Part shown: positions 9,970 through 19,361 of the stretch, piece after piece
Layout: each line of letters starts with the position of its first letter
Numbering within the stretch: position 1 is the stretch's first letter
NCBI GenBank assembly: GCA_014885115.2
Contig: WKLE02004280.1
Span: 5,636 to 26,908, forward strand
Direction: 5' to 3'
DNA length: 21,273 nucleotides
From: Asterionellopsis glacialis
Taxonomy: Eukaryota > Bacillariophyta > Plagiogrammaphyceae > Rhaphoneidales > Asterionellopsidaceae
Position numbers and translations under genes: made by a program
Notes under the pieces: model-generated
What the model was told of the DNA's origin: nothing
Databases searched by the model: none
The model's input: the letters and a program-made list of their open reading frames with translations, nothing else

Positions 9970-11425
9970 TTGATGAGATAGGAGGTGGACAATGCCCCCC
10001 CTCAACCTGAATTTGAGGAGCACTGGCCAATACTGATAAAAAAATATGCAGCAATTTGTGATTTGGCTGCGAGACGCTTCGTAGTAGATCCGGAGAAGTG
10101 CGTTATTGGCTACAATAATCTTCGGATGGAATCGACGAAGCCTGTTGATCAAATCATAACTTTCCGACATTGGGTAGACGCTGAGCTGAAATATCGATTT
10201 CCGTCATTGTACGATGCCATGGACGCCATCAAGGAAGCAATGACCATCCCTCTACAGGAGGCACTCTTTTCCTGTTTAATCAATTTGATCCATATGTACC
10301 GATGGGGGCGAGTACCGGTAATTGAGGAGGCATTGTCATCTCACCAACCTACAAAATTTCCAACAGAGTTAACGATGCCGCTTCAATAATTTGGCACACA
10401 TTTCGGATTGCAGAATAATGCAGGATGCGCTTTCACCATCCTCATATGCAGTGGAAATCACAATATCAAGACAGCAATAGGATGCCGCAACTTGTCATAT
10501 TCTCCACGCTTTGGCTTTAGCCAAGCAACGCCGTGGGATCAGCCAGCTTCTACAGAGCATAGTTTCTACAATTGTTCGCGATAAATGGAAGAGTACATCA
10601 CACCAATATACACGTTATTATGTAATCTCGAGACTCTCTTGATAGCAGACAAAGTGAACCCAGAAAAGCGATTGAGAAGAATATTGATTCTATTGTTACA
10701 TCACACCGAAACGCCTCAAAAAGCATTTAATTTTTACCACAGGACTCCTCCTGCTTCTTCAAATGCAAATGCTCCGAGTCATTCTTTTGTGGATCCAAGA
10801 TATTGGCTTCATTATGTTACAGTCTCCCCATTCATGGGCCATAGATGGTATTCATGGATCAGCAGGGACGCAATTTCCGATTTACAGAATTCTTGATATG
10901 GTTTGTGGCGACATTGGAACAGGTTGGGCTTGGGATTCTGCCTCTGGGTCATTTGAGAATGAATCAATACCATAAAGATTGAAGGGTTTTACTCATGAGG
11001 TCGAGAAAGCTGACTTGGGGGGTAAACTATCCAACCGCTTGGGTCAAGTCGAGGCTGGAAGATTGCTTTCCAAGATAGTGAGCACCCAAATTGCCTTTCG
11101 TACAATCCATGCCTCTAAAGCAAGGCGTTATTTCGCAAAAGACAACAATCCATTCGCAAAACCACTGAATAGCTTTGGTGTTGTAGATGATGGAGAGATA
11201 ATGAAGGAGAATAAGGTTTTAGGCGAGCAATTCTATCCCCTGCTGAGTGACAGAGTGCGACAATCGTTAGCATCATGCCCGCTTGGTACTACTATTTCCA
11301 CTGTGACTTCAAATAAATTACAAATGCAAAGAGGAAGTAAGAGTGTCACTACAAGTTCAGTCTTTGGACCATTGTTAGCCATTGCAACTGCATGCTTTTA
11401 CCTTGTTGCGTATTGTTATGCTTGA
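9970..11425 (+). pseudogene. Broken or multi-exon gene for an unidentified tail-anchored protein
   Basis: Protein-like segments succeed one another in different plus-strand frames. They are 9985-10389 (135 codons with HWPILIKKYAAICDLAARRF and FRHWVDAELKYRFPSLYDAM), about 10340-10620 (NDAASIIWHTFRIAE, then HILHALALAKQRRGISQLLQ), 10585-10896 (PEKRLRRILILLLHH), 10870-10972 (FRFTEFLIWFVATLEQVGLG), and 10979-11425 (148 residues ending in the hydrophobic FGPLLAIATACFYLVAYCYA). Frame changes and stops, such as TAG at 10484 and TAA at 10973, are not removed by any intron set I could find, and there is no convincing ATG. I read it as one decayed gene of about 450 codons with a C-terminal membrane anchor. 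An active gene with short introns remains possible. The family was not recognised. Confidence 0.5.
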
Positions 11426-11551
11426 GAAAGTCACATTTTCATTTGTATTTTTAAAGTATATTAAACATGTAGTTTCTTATTTAGCTTGAGGATGCTCATA
11501 TGACTTGATGGTGAACCATTAGGAATTGGGAATGGAATTATCTTTCCGCAG

Positions 11552-11790
11552 AATGGCACTTTTTTGGGAAGGAGTTCCCGAGACGTTTTCGATTTTGTTT
11601 GATGACGAGAATAAAGTCAAGCATTTGACAGTTGGTTATGTCGCGGATAGATTCCAAGGTAAGGACACAGAGCAAACAATTTTCACAATGTTAGTTGTTC
11701 AAATATAGCTTTAACTCAAAAATAATCTTCGTTATAATCATATCCAGGCAATGCCAAAGCAGGTAGTCCTACATGTTTTCCGTCCACCTG
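11552..11790 (+). pseudogene. Remnant of a small NTF2/SnoaL-like gene, truncated at both ends
   Basis: A good acceptor (TTATCTTTCCGCAG) ends at 11551. The exon 11552-11658 encodes MALFWEGVPETFSILFDDEN followed by KVKHLTVGYVADRFQ, then a strong donor AAG/GTAAGG. An 89-bp intron ends at 11747, and the next exon begins GNAKAG in the correct phase. The pattern K-V-x-x-L-T-V-G-Y-V-x-D-R-x-x-G-N is one I associate with small NTF2-like-fold proteins common in algae, where G-N-T-G-G normally follows. Here GNAKAG replaces it, and the frame soon enters GTACC-rich repeat DNA and stops. No upstream exon was found. It is probably a relic cut by repeat insertion or rearrangement. Confidence 0.45.
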
Positions 11791-11794
11791 CAGA

Positions 11795-11885
11795 TGCCTG
11801 GTACGTTCCTTGTAAGGGTAGAGCGTTCCGGTAGTCAGGGACAATCGATTTACCAGTGCATGTACACGTGCCGGTACGCACAACT
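11795..11885. repeat. Short GTACC-type repeat block at the edge of duplicated copy 3
   Basis: The segment holds CCTGGTACG, GTACACGTGCCGGTACG and related half-palindromes. Part of it (about 11840-11885) aligns with 7960-8045, so the block belongs to the duplicated unit shared with the 8-kb copy. It also marks where the small broken gene at 11552-11790 loses its reading frame. Confidence 0.6.
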
Positions 11886-12755
11886 TTTTAAAATTTGTTC
11901 TGCATTTCGCGAGTGTGGACTATCAATCAATTTTCAACACTTCCTGTGTGGTTAGGATTTCTAGATATTACACTGAGAAAATAAAATAGCGATGTTCAAT
12001 GCACTATGAAAAGCAGCGCTTGAGAACACCAAATGAAATTTGTGTAAAACTCAAAGAAAAAGAAAATACCAATACATCCCTTCCCATTTGAAAAATGATG
12101 ATACTTTTTTTACTTCTTTTACAAAAAGATCATTAATTGATGTAAGTTTATTGTAATAAAATATTTTCACAACAACTGATCATTATCATTTATCATTTGC
12201 ATTGTTTGCTTCAATCAAATAATATCGCTTCCATTTACAATAGAGAATGCAATATGGACCCTACATTGATTGATGATATGATCTTGTGAAAGTGCAAGTC
12301 GACAGTCAGTTGATGCGAATCAGCAAACGTACAGGTTTATTTTCAAACCTAAACTTTTATATTTCTTTGCGTTTTGCGACTTTCTGACAATGCGTGTACA
12401 ATGGGTTGAGCGACTGCAATTGTATTTTAGCCATATGTGGTCTGCTCGTACGTACCTACCAGAGAATATGTTCTGGAAGATGGTGTCACTGTACGTACTT
12501 TGAAGATTGCGATTCTTCAAGATTTCCCCATTGCTGTATCCACTGATGCATAGCTAGTTTTTCCTCCTTCCGGACTGCCGTCACAGAATCTGGGTCCAAG
12601 CTATTTGCACCACGAAGATCAAGATGATGAGCTGCATTCTCAATGATACGCACAATAATAGAACTTGGTGCACCTTTTGGTTTCTTTTGGATTCCAGCAG
12701 CCCTCCATGGGTCCAGTTGCCCACTAGTTAGAAATATATTTGACCCTGCTCTAAT
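11840..12755. repeat. Duplicated segment, copy 3: S28 gene end plus 3' flank
   Basis: This copy is physically joined to the intact S28 gene. Positions 11840-12480 match 7960-8605, and 12341-12755 match 2142-2575. Compared with both other copies it lacks about a dozen bases between GACTGC and AATTGTATTTTAGCC (near 12412-12420). Neither other copy can therefore be a simple recent duplicate of the present gene-linked one. Confidence 0.85.
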
Positions 12756-13955
12756 GTTGTGCCCCATAAAATGCATTTCCTCCCAATTTGGTCGGGGTTG
12801 TACCTCGAATCTATCCCAGCAGCTGACGAAATATGCTGTTTGGTTTGGCATATAGGGTACTTCAAAGTCCGTTTTTCCATCAGTTGGCATCGGTTGATAA
12901 ACTTCAGTACAGGTTTGATATCCCCATGCATTCTCAATGTCCTCTAAGAGGCCACGAGGTTCCGAGCGTATTCCACTTTTTTGCCTCTCCTTTATGCGGA
13001 GATCCTGAAAGTATAGGCGATTATGGTCACCTTTACNATTTGCTGCTGCTCTCAGGGCACCAAGCCCTGTACCGGCTGCCAACATTCCCTCACATGCAAC
13101 TTTAAAAGGATAACCAGGGACAGGATTGTAAAATTCAGTTGGATAGGGATAGCCATACTGGACCATCGTTTCAAGAGCACCACTAATCCAGCCGTGAATA
13201 TCATCCGCAGCATTGCTATCTGGTAGTGTGTGACAAATGCCAAGCTCCTTTGCAACGTTATGCCGACCTTCTTTGGTGGCACAACCACCATAAAGCTCTT
13301 TCCAGCCAGCACGAACAAGTTCCGGGCAAGCTGATGATACGTTCCCGTATGCCTCAGTTTCGATTCGAGTGAAACCATTCGTTTCTCGTAATAAATGTTT
13401 AAGAGGAGTAGCAGATGAGGCAATCGCACCAGCCCAAATGTTTGGGTTCTTGAGGCGCAACCACATAGCCAAGTTGCCACCGTAGCTTCCCCCAAAGGCA
13501 ATAAAAGCTGCTTTTGATGACATTTTCCACTTTTCCCGAATATGCAGGGTAAGTGTGTTGAAGTCTGACATGGCTTGTTCAACAGTCAAAAATGATATAT
13601 CGAACGGAATTTTACTTTCCCCGTAATAACGGTGCTCAGCGAAAACAACCAGTGCTCCAAATTCCGCAGCAGATTCGAAAATAAAGCCGCTATTGTTTAC
13701 AAACTGAAAAATATCAGCTTCGTTTCCAGCGTAGAAAAAACAAGGGCCGGATGCATTCTTCCAATATTGTTGATTCACATAATAACGAAGAGGGAACGTC
13801 GGCTCTATGGCAGGACGAAAATTGTAGTGGTCCACCACCGCATCAAAGATGTACTCGTCGACTGGATAGACAGATGGAGGTGATGTTGACTCTCCGAAAT
13901 AGATCAAAACTAAAAAGACTAGAGCTCGGACGATGAATACCATCGTTGCAAGCAT
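12486..13955 (-). CDS. S28-family serine carboxypeptidase (lysosomal Pro-X carboxypeptidase-like)
   Basis: The open frame starts at the ATG at 13955 and encodes 489 residues without introns. A second in-frame ATG is at 13943. The frame extends further upstream only through non-ATG codons. The N-terminus is a signal peptide (MVFIVRALVFLVLIYFG). S28 peptidases remove residues after proline from peptide ends in the lysosome/vacuole or outside the cell. The catalytic triad is intact: Ser157 in GGSYGGNLAMW, Asp415 in SGQLDPWRAAG and His443/444 in ENAAHHLDLRG. VVFAEHRYYGES and IASSATP are also family-typical. Several N-glycosylation sites (NAS, NNS, NVS, NQT) fit secretion. Length is normal for the family. 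One base (13037) is n, making a single residue unknown (S, R, G or C). The last ~90 codons are duplicated as a relic at 2295-2575. Confidence 0.93.
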   Translation of the reverse strand: MLATMVFIVRALVFLVLIYFGESTSPPSVYPVDEYIFDAVVDHYNFRPAIEPTFPLRYYVNQQYWKNASGPCFFYAGNEADIFQFVNNSGFIFESAAEFGALVVFAEHRYYGESKIPFDISFLTVEQAMSDFNTLTLHIREKWKMSSKAAFIAFGGSYGGNLAMWLRLKNPNIWAGAIASSATPLKHLLRETNGFTRIETEAYGNVSSACPELVRAGWKELYGGCATKEGRHNVAKELGICHTLPDSNAADDIHGWISGALETMVQYGYPYPTEFYNPVPGYPFKVACEGMLAAGTGLGALRAAANXKGDHNRLYFQDLRIKERQKSGIRSEPRGLLEDIENAWGYQTCTEVYQPMPTDGKTDFEVPYMPNQTAYFVSCWDRFEVQPRPNWEEMHFMGHNIRAGSNIFLTSGQLDPWRAAGIQKKPKGAPSSIIVRIIENAAHHLDLRGANSLDPDSVTAVRKEEKLAMHQWIQQWGNLEESQSSKYVQ

Positions 13956-14513
13956 ATTTCTCGTTTGCAACTCTTGGTATAACAGAAAACTGTTCACAGA
14001 ACTATCGACCAGCGGAACTAGAGGGGTCCATTTACCATCTCGAGATCTCGTTCCCAAATCTCAAAATCCCCAACATTAGAGAATTAGGGTTACTATGGGA
14101 TAAAGAGCACTGTAGAACATTCAAGATAAAATAATTAGAATATATAACGTTCCGCCTTATGTCTCGGAAGATTTTTTATTGGCACTTAACCAAGCCGCCT
14201 TTTGTGTGCCAAGCCCTTTGTACATAGCATATATAATATAATAGAAAAAAAAATTAAGTTTTAGAAAATGAAATAGCGTAGATTCCGGAGCATTCCATTC
14301 CATTGCCTCACCCGCGCCAACTTGAGTGTACACAACTTATCTGTTGTGGATTTATGCCGATGTCTTTTTAAAAATAAACAAGTAGGTAAAGAGGAGGAAG
14401 AGGGTTTGTCTCAACGTAAAACAATAATTATAATTACTTCCTAAAATAAACAGTAGGCTACACCTACGGATCAAGAACAACATGATGTATGCCTAGATTC
14501 CATCCTTGATTTC
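13956..14513. other. Intergenic DNA between the S28 and PDZ-protein genes
   Basis: About 560 bp of AT-rich DNA separates the 5' end of the S28 gene from the 3' end of the PDZ-protein gene upstream on the same strand. It should hold the S28 promoter and the PDZ-gene terminator. No known motif or repeat was recognised. Confidence 0.5.
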
Positions 14514-15317
14514 TTATCCAAACCTTCCAGTGAATCTTTGTCGTCGCCGCAAGACAGTCAAGGTCACATCGTACGTCAAAACATTAACTAATTCCGCATA
14601 TTGTTCGGGCGTAGCATCACTCAATTCTACACCATTGATTGCAACTATTTCATCGTTTTCTCTCAGCACAGTGTGGGCGAAAATGCATTCTTTGTCTATT
14701 GATTTGATACACAAGAATCCCCAACGCCAAACGACTATTCCCAATTCTTCAGAGGTCATGTCAGGTCTTGGTTTGATAATGGTGACTTCAATCAAAATGT
14801 CGTCTCCAGTTTCCTTGTTAGCAGTAGCAACTGACAAAAATCCGTCATTTTCGTAACATTGGTGCATCCTTTCCAAGGCTCTTTCTGCATTCAAACTTGG
14901 ACCACACTTCTTCCCATTGATACTTTTCAAATAATCACCTGGCTCAATTTTTGACTTCGTAAAGATGCCTTCGATGTTCTCAACATAAAGCTTTTGTTTG
15001 TTTTTACGATTGTGTCTGAAAGGATCCGCGAAGCTCATTCCCCAATCCATATCTGGTTTGGGTTCATCCTTAAGGAATGTAATGCATTTCAAATATGGAT
15101 TATGAGGTTCACCAACAACTGAACCAATCATCGATGCAAGTTCTGTAGGAGCAATAGATTCATTGTCAACTACCGCAATTGATTCTGGATCGAATACAAT
15201 AGCCCCTCCTCCACCCTCGCCACGAGCTCCATCATCGACTGGGAAAGCATCTGTAGCTTCCTCCTCCTCCTCAGCAGTCACTCCAAGATTTGCGTTTACA
15301 GTATCATTCGGCGCCAT
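14514..15317 (-). CDS. Protein with two tandem PDZ domains
   Basis: The ATG at 15317 gives 267 residues. The frame runs further upstream to about 15422 without an ATG, and an extra 5' exon cannot be excluded. Residues ~15-70 form a low-complexity acidic and glycine-rich N-terminus (five consecutive Glu from a CTC-type triplet tract). The first PDZ-like domain spans ~92-183, with the core IEPGDYLKSINGKKC. The second spans ~191-257, with LRENDEIVAINGVELSD and a closing strand VTLTVLRRR. No signal peptide, membrane helix or enzymatic domain is seen. PDZ domains bind C-terminal peptides of partner proteins, so a cytosolic adaptor role is inferred. The partner is unknown. Confidence 0.75.
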   Translation of the reverse strand: MAPNDTVNANLGVTAEEEEEATDAFPVDDGARGEGGGGAIVFDPESIAVVDNESIAPTELASMIGSVVGEPHNPYLKCITFLKDEPKPDMDWGMSFADPFRHNRKNKQKLYVENIEGIFTKSKIEPGDYLKSINGKKCGPSLNAERALERMHQCYENDGFLSVATANKETGDDILIEVTIIKPRPDMTSEELGIVVWRWGFLCIKSIDKECIFAHTVLRENDEIVAINGVELSDATPEQYAELVNVLTYDVTLTVLRRRQRFTGRFG

Positions 15318-15437
15318 GTTTAACAATTTCGACAGAGCTGGTTCCGTTCGGTAATTTGCAACCTCACGTAATAGATGTACTAAATACTTTTTTTTGAGAT
15401 TAAAGTATTTCCTGGCATTCACCAGTTAAAGCAATAG

Positions 15438-15710
15438 CTTACCAGGTATTCTTGAAAACTTTATTATGTACCCAGGTACCTGTACCTGGTAGGTCGCGAA
15501 CTTTTGACTGAGTGAGTCAATGGCGTGGTGTTCGATGGAGTATACAGTATTATACTCGTACAGGTACGTACCTGTAAGTCCTCTCTCTCTCTACAGTAGG
15601 CCCTACGCTAGAGATGTAGAGGTATAATACCTTTAGTCCTATTATTTTATATTATTTAGTTCTTGGGACCATTGGGAGGACCGTACCGGTACTAACCAGG
15701 TCAAAGGTAT
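15438..15710. repeat. GTACC-rich palindromic repeat block
   Basis: The block contains CCCAGGTACCTGTACCTGG, CAGGTACGTACCTG and GACCGTACCGGTAC among AT-rich spacers, plus a CTCTCTCTCT tract near 15582-15593 and GTCCTA motifs. It lies immediately upstream of the PDZ gene start and resembles the blocks at 7.5-8.0, 11.8 and 20.7-21.1 kb. Confidence 0.7.
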
Positions 15711-15717
15711 CTTCTGA

Positions 15718-15849
15718 ATCTTTTCTGAATCTTTCGGCAGCTTTTGGCCCAGCGGCATGTCCGCGCCCATCAAGCCTTTCTTCTTCACCTATTCCGATCC
15801 ATGTCATTTCTACGAAGGTTCTACGCAATACAATGGATTACGAGCTACA
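15718..15849 (+). pseudogene. Orphan coding exon followed by a good splice donor
   Basis: In-frame from 15718, with an ATG at 15757, the sequence encodes SFGSFWPSG, then MSAPIKPFFFTYSDPC, then HFYEGSTQYNGLRAT, and then meets GTAAGT at 15850. Codon use and residue choice look like a real exon. No following exon could be identified before the MAP kinase gene. The nearest acceptor (15871) would leave a 21-bp intron, shorter than any seen here. It could be the first exon of a gene lost by rearrangement, or part of a gene with a much longer intron. The family was not recognised. Confidence 0.35.
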
Positions 15850-16330
15850 GTAAGTCATATTTCGTAACAGATGATTTTGGTCATGTTTTTGCGTGCCGTC
15901 TCGCATCAAAGATCAAAAGAAGAGACTTTTGAATAATTTTTTGTAAGGAAATGTTACATGTGGCGAGATAGTTCTTTGTTTTAAAAGTTTTGTGTATTCA
16001 CTTTCATCATGACTCCGAGACTAAACTGGACAAATTTTGTTTAACTGAAGATTCTTTCTCCCATCTAGACTGGAACACTTTGTTTTTAAGAATCAGAGGT
16101 CGAGAAGATCCGCATGTGAAAACAACCCAAAAATTGAAATTGAAATACTTCACATAAAGTGGGGCCCTTCACGGAAAAATGGAACTTGAGTAAACATTAA
16201 CAGGTGATCTTAGTAGATCTTAAAAAACAAATTTATGCAGTACACATAAAGCAGCGAATTAAAATATTCGTGACGCTGCGACATACTCAAGTAACCCTTC
16301 GTTATGAATTTTTGTTTGTTTGTATCGAAG
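15850..16330. other. Intergenic DNA, no gene recognised
   Basis: AT-rich sequence lies between the orphan exon and the tandem repeat. I could not find a downstream exon for 15718-15849 here, nor any relation to other repeats in the window. Confidence 0.4.
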
Positions 16331-16543
16331 GCTTTTTGCAAGGAGCAGTCCACTAAGCCAAACAAAGCCATTAGTTAAAATGAAACGCTTTGATGGCGCG
16401 ACGACATAGCCTCGTGCAATGCACGCGACTACTTGTTTTTGCAAAGAGCAGTCCACTAAGCCGAACAAAGCCATTCGTTAAAATGAAATGCTTTGATGGC
16501 GCGTCGACATGATTCACACTAAGCCTCGTGCAATGCACGTGAC
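16331..16543. repeat. Tandem repeat of about 103 bp with an internal perfect palindrome
   Basis: Two units start at about 16334 and 16437. Both contain GAGCAGTCCACTAAGCC, AACAAAGCCATT, GTTAAAATGAAA, GCTTTGATGGCGCG and CCTCGTGCAATGCACG. The second unit has an extra ~12 bp (ATGATTCACACT region). Each ends in the inverted repeat CGTGCA-A-TGCACG (16413-16425 and 16527-16539). The second unit overlaps the last codons of the MAP kinase gene, whose stop is at 16519-16521. Confidence 0.85.
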
Positions 16544-18028
16544 GACTTTGTCTTGTTTCGTCGAGGTCCAACTGGAAGGCATGATGGTCTGAAATAACTA
16601 GCCTCTTCCCAAATAAGCTCTTGCAGACGAGGACGATCTAATTTTTGATTTTCAAAACTGAAATCAAAAGGCTTCTGTGCGACGGGCTCGTCATCAGCGC
16701 AATGAAGCTTGGAGAAGAATGGATGTCTAAGTGCTTCATCCACTGTAATTCTTTTCTGTGGATGTATCTGCAGCGTCTTCTTCAATAAATCGAGAGCAAC
16801 CGACGGAGCTCCTGGAAATTGGCGGCTCAACGAAGGAGCCGCCTTGTTTGGGAGTTTTCTCATAAACTTTCTCGCCTTTTCAGATGTTACGAAATCAAGT
16901 TCGTGTTCGGGCAACTTACCAAGCTTCTCTGTGATAATAGTAAGCTATTGGTAGAACAGAATGCAAGAGAACAAAGTTAATCTAATGAAATAAAAGCGCT
17001 CTTCAGTTTTTCCATGAGCCGTGGAGCATTGTACATACCTGGTCAATATAATCCTCCCCTGGGAAGTATGGTTTTCTTTTGAGTAGCTCAGCAAAGATAC
17101 ACCCTACACTCCACACATCAACAGGATAAGAATATTCTTGACACGCTAACATGATTTCAGGAGCTCGGTACCAACGTGTCACAACATATTCAGTCAAAAG
17201 CATGCTACCTCCCGTCCTGAGATCTTCCTCTGGCAAAACACCACGCGCCAGCCCAAAGTCACAAATTTTGAGGTCGCAGTTGGAGTTTACCAGCAAGTTA
17301 GATGGTTTGAGGTCTCGGTGAAGAACGTTTGCAGAGTGAATATATTTTAATCCTCTGAAGAGTTGGTAAAGAAAATACTGTACATGATCTATGGACAACG
17401 CTTGTTTTGAATAGATGATTCTGTGCAAGTCTGTTTCCATCAAATCTGCAACAATATAGACATCATGGTAATCTTCGACGTATTTGGCCAACGGGGGCAT
17501 CATATCTGTGATACCAACAACATTGTCATGCCGGAAGTGTTTCATGAGTTTGATCTCTCTCAAGATACGCTTGGCATCAATTTCGTCATTGAAGGCACGA
17601 GGAATCATCTTGATGGCCACCTTACTATCAGTCATACTATCTTTTGCGGAGATTACAACACCATAGGCACCACTGCCAATAGTTCTGACTAACGAATATC
17701 TTGTGTCGACAGTAAATGAATGGCTTCCGGACTTGAAGGTATGGTGCGTGTATGGTTGGATTGGTACACTTCTTTCTCTGACGATGGCAACTTCAGTGCT
17801 GAATTCTTCCATGTCAGCATCGTCGATGGAATATGAGCGGGTTTCGGCAGCAGTTGAATGTGTGGCATACGTATAATGATCTACTTCATCGTTGCTATCC
17901 ATTTTGCTGGTGTTGTATGTATCTGAACGATGTCTCACTGGATCTTTCCTCACGTCTTTCACATTGTAATCATCATAGGAAGAAGATCCCGGAATCATTG
18001 TTGTACTACCACATGTCATATTTGACAT
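16519..18028 (-). CDS. ERK-type MAP kinase (TEY), two exons
   Basis: Exons are 18028-17039 and 16944-16519, joined in phase over a 94-bp intron. The product is 471 residues if the ATG at 18028 is used. All protein kinase motifs are present: glycine loop GSGAYGVV at 119-125, VAIK Lys140, [10 protein letters not shown] at 238, DFG at 257-259, activation loop TEY at 279-281, TRWYRAPE up to 291 and the [14 protein letters not shown] insert junction. The TEY dual-phosphorylation site identifies an ERK-class MAPK, which phosphorylates Ser/Thr-Pro substrates after activation by a MAPK kinase. A ~108-residue Ser/Thr-rich N-terminal extension precedes the kinase domain, longer than in animal ERKs. The frame stays open upstream to 18226 with no ATG, and a good acceptor ends at 18191, so an upstream first exon is possible. 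The last residues lie in the tandem repeat. Confidence 0.9.
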
Positions 18029-19361
18029 TTTCTTCGTCCAGCGGTATACCTTTCTGGAGAAAGCCGAGTGTAGACTTTGAGTAGAACCGTAGGAAATATA
18101 TTTGCTGGCATCTGCGTGGCCGCCACTCTGAGTATCGGCGGCGGCCGGAGGAATCTTAGGAAGAGAGCTAATCTTGTTGGTTGATCTGTGAGGAACAAGC
18201 AAAAGTGCTAGTGTTCCTGCAACTTTTTATAAAGAAAAATATGATTACGAAAGCACAAGAAGTGACACTTCTTCCAAGCTTAAACAATGCAGGTAGTCCT
18301 CTTCTTTTTCTGTTCTTCCGTCTCAGATGATCAACACAACTAAAGGTTTTCTTTTGCTCTTTCTTATCCCAATGGTTGCTTTACCCGCCAGTTGTTCTAG
18401 TGTTTGAAAGAGGACTTTTTAAAGGAGGAATATGCTGCTATCGATAGGTTTACTTCGAGTTGTTTTGTTTCTGATTCACAGCATTACCCACTTTGTGTGT
18501 GAGAGTAGAAAAGATCAACGAACTAGTCGGCCTCGCGCTTTGTAGCTATGGGAACGAGCGAGCCTAATACGTATTATTTTCCTCATCTTTGAAGATGTTA
18601 ATACCGAGATTCTTGAAACAACGGAAAAACGACCATCAAAATGTAAAATATTCACAATACACGGTCTACATGCACCTTGTAATTATGACAACAGCCCATA
18701 GTCCTACATAATCTCAACGGATTGATGACAATAACGGCTCTTTTCGATTTGAGATCTCTTTTCTATTTTATCACAGTGGTGTATTCATATATAAGTGAAC
18801 GAACTCGAAAAGTTGGAGTATAAAAAAATTTCTACTTACGTATTATTTATTAGCTCTGAAATAACACTTTTCCAGGACATTGCTCTACAGCAATAATTGT
18901 TCTGACGAAGTACCTGTTCATCCAATCAGATCAAACAAAAATGATAGAATAACTGTTATGTTGTGTGCGGTAAGGGAAAGTAGGACCAAATTTGTACCTG
19001 GTACTGCCCGCAGCCCTCGTTGCCCGCCCGCCGTACGTAAGTTCCCTCAGATACACTCCTTAGGATCCTTCATCTTTAACTCACACACGAAAGATCATGC
19101 GACGGATGGGGGAACGACAATGGACCGACAGACGGTAGATCGAGCACGGAACCCATCCCGAACGCGAGATGCATGAAAACATATTGAGCCAACAATGGTT
19201 CTGCGCAACACGTTTGAAGGCACAGCGGATTCATAGCCCACCAACACGGCGTTTCAGGTCCGAACATAGCGCTATCAATCTTTGCAGTGATAAGCTTCTC
19301 ACAGATACACCAAGGAAAGATCCTAGAGAGACCACGTTTTTGGTAAAGTAGTTCCTTGATA
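18029..19361. other. Intergenic DNA between divergent genes, with possible missing MAPK exon
   Basis: This region separates the MAP kinase (minus) from the plus-strand gene at 19362 and should contain both promoters. The part 18029-18190 is open in the kinase frame and encodes protein-like sequence ([15 protein letters not shown]), so it may be coding. Farther out no exon with ATG and donor was convincing. Small open frames at 18880-19176 (+) and 19076-19447 (-) have no recognisable domain. A single TTTGTACCTGGTACTG palindromic element lies at about 18991-19006. Confidence 0.5.

Noticed and set aside
9985..10389. A Bcl-2 BH1-like look in the segment MYRWGRV plus the C-terminal anchor of the broken gene
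   Set aside because: Only a few residues resemble BH1, no BH2 or BH3 follows in order, and the frame is broken, so no family call is justified.
13037..13037. Apparent defect in the S28 peptidase at an unknown residue
   Set aside because: It is a single ambiguous base (n). The frame continues unchanged and the catalytic triad is intact.
16259..16571. Minus-strand open frames repeating GLVDCSLQK- and GLLFAKT-like peptides
   Set aside because: They are translations of the DNA tandem repeat in two frames, with no sign of selection on the protein.
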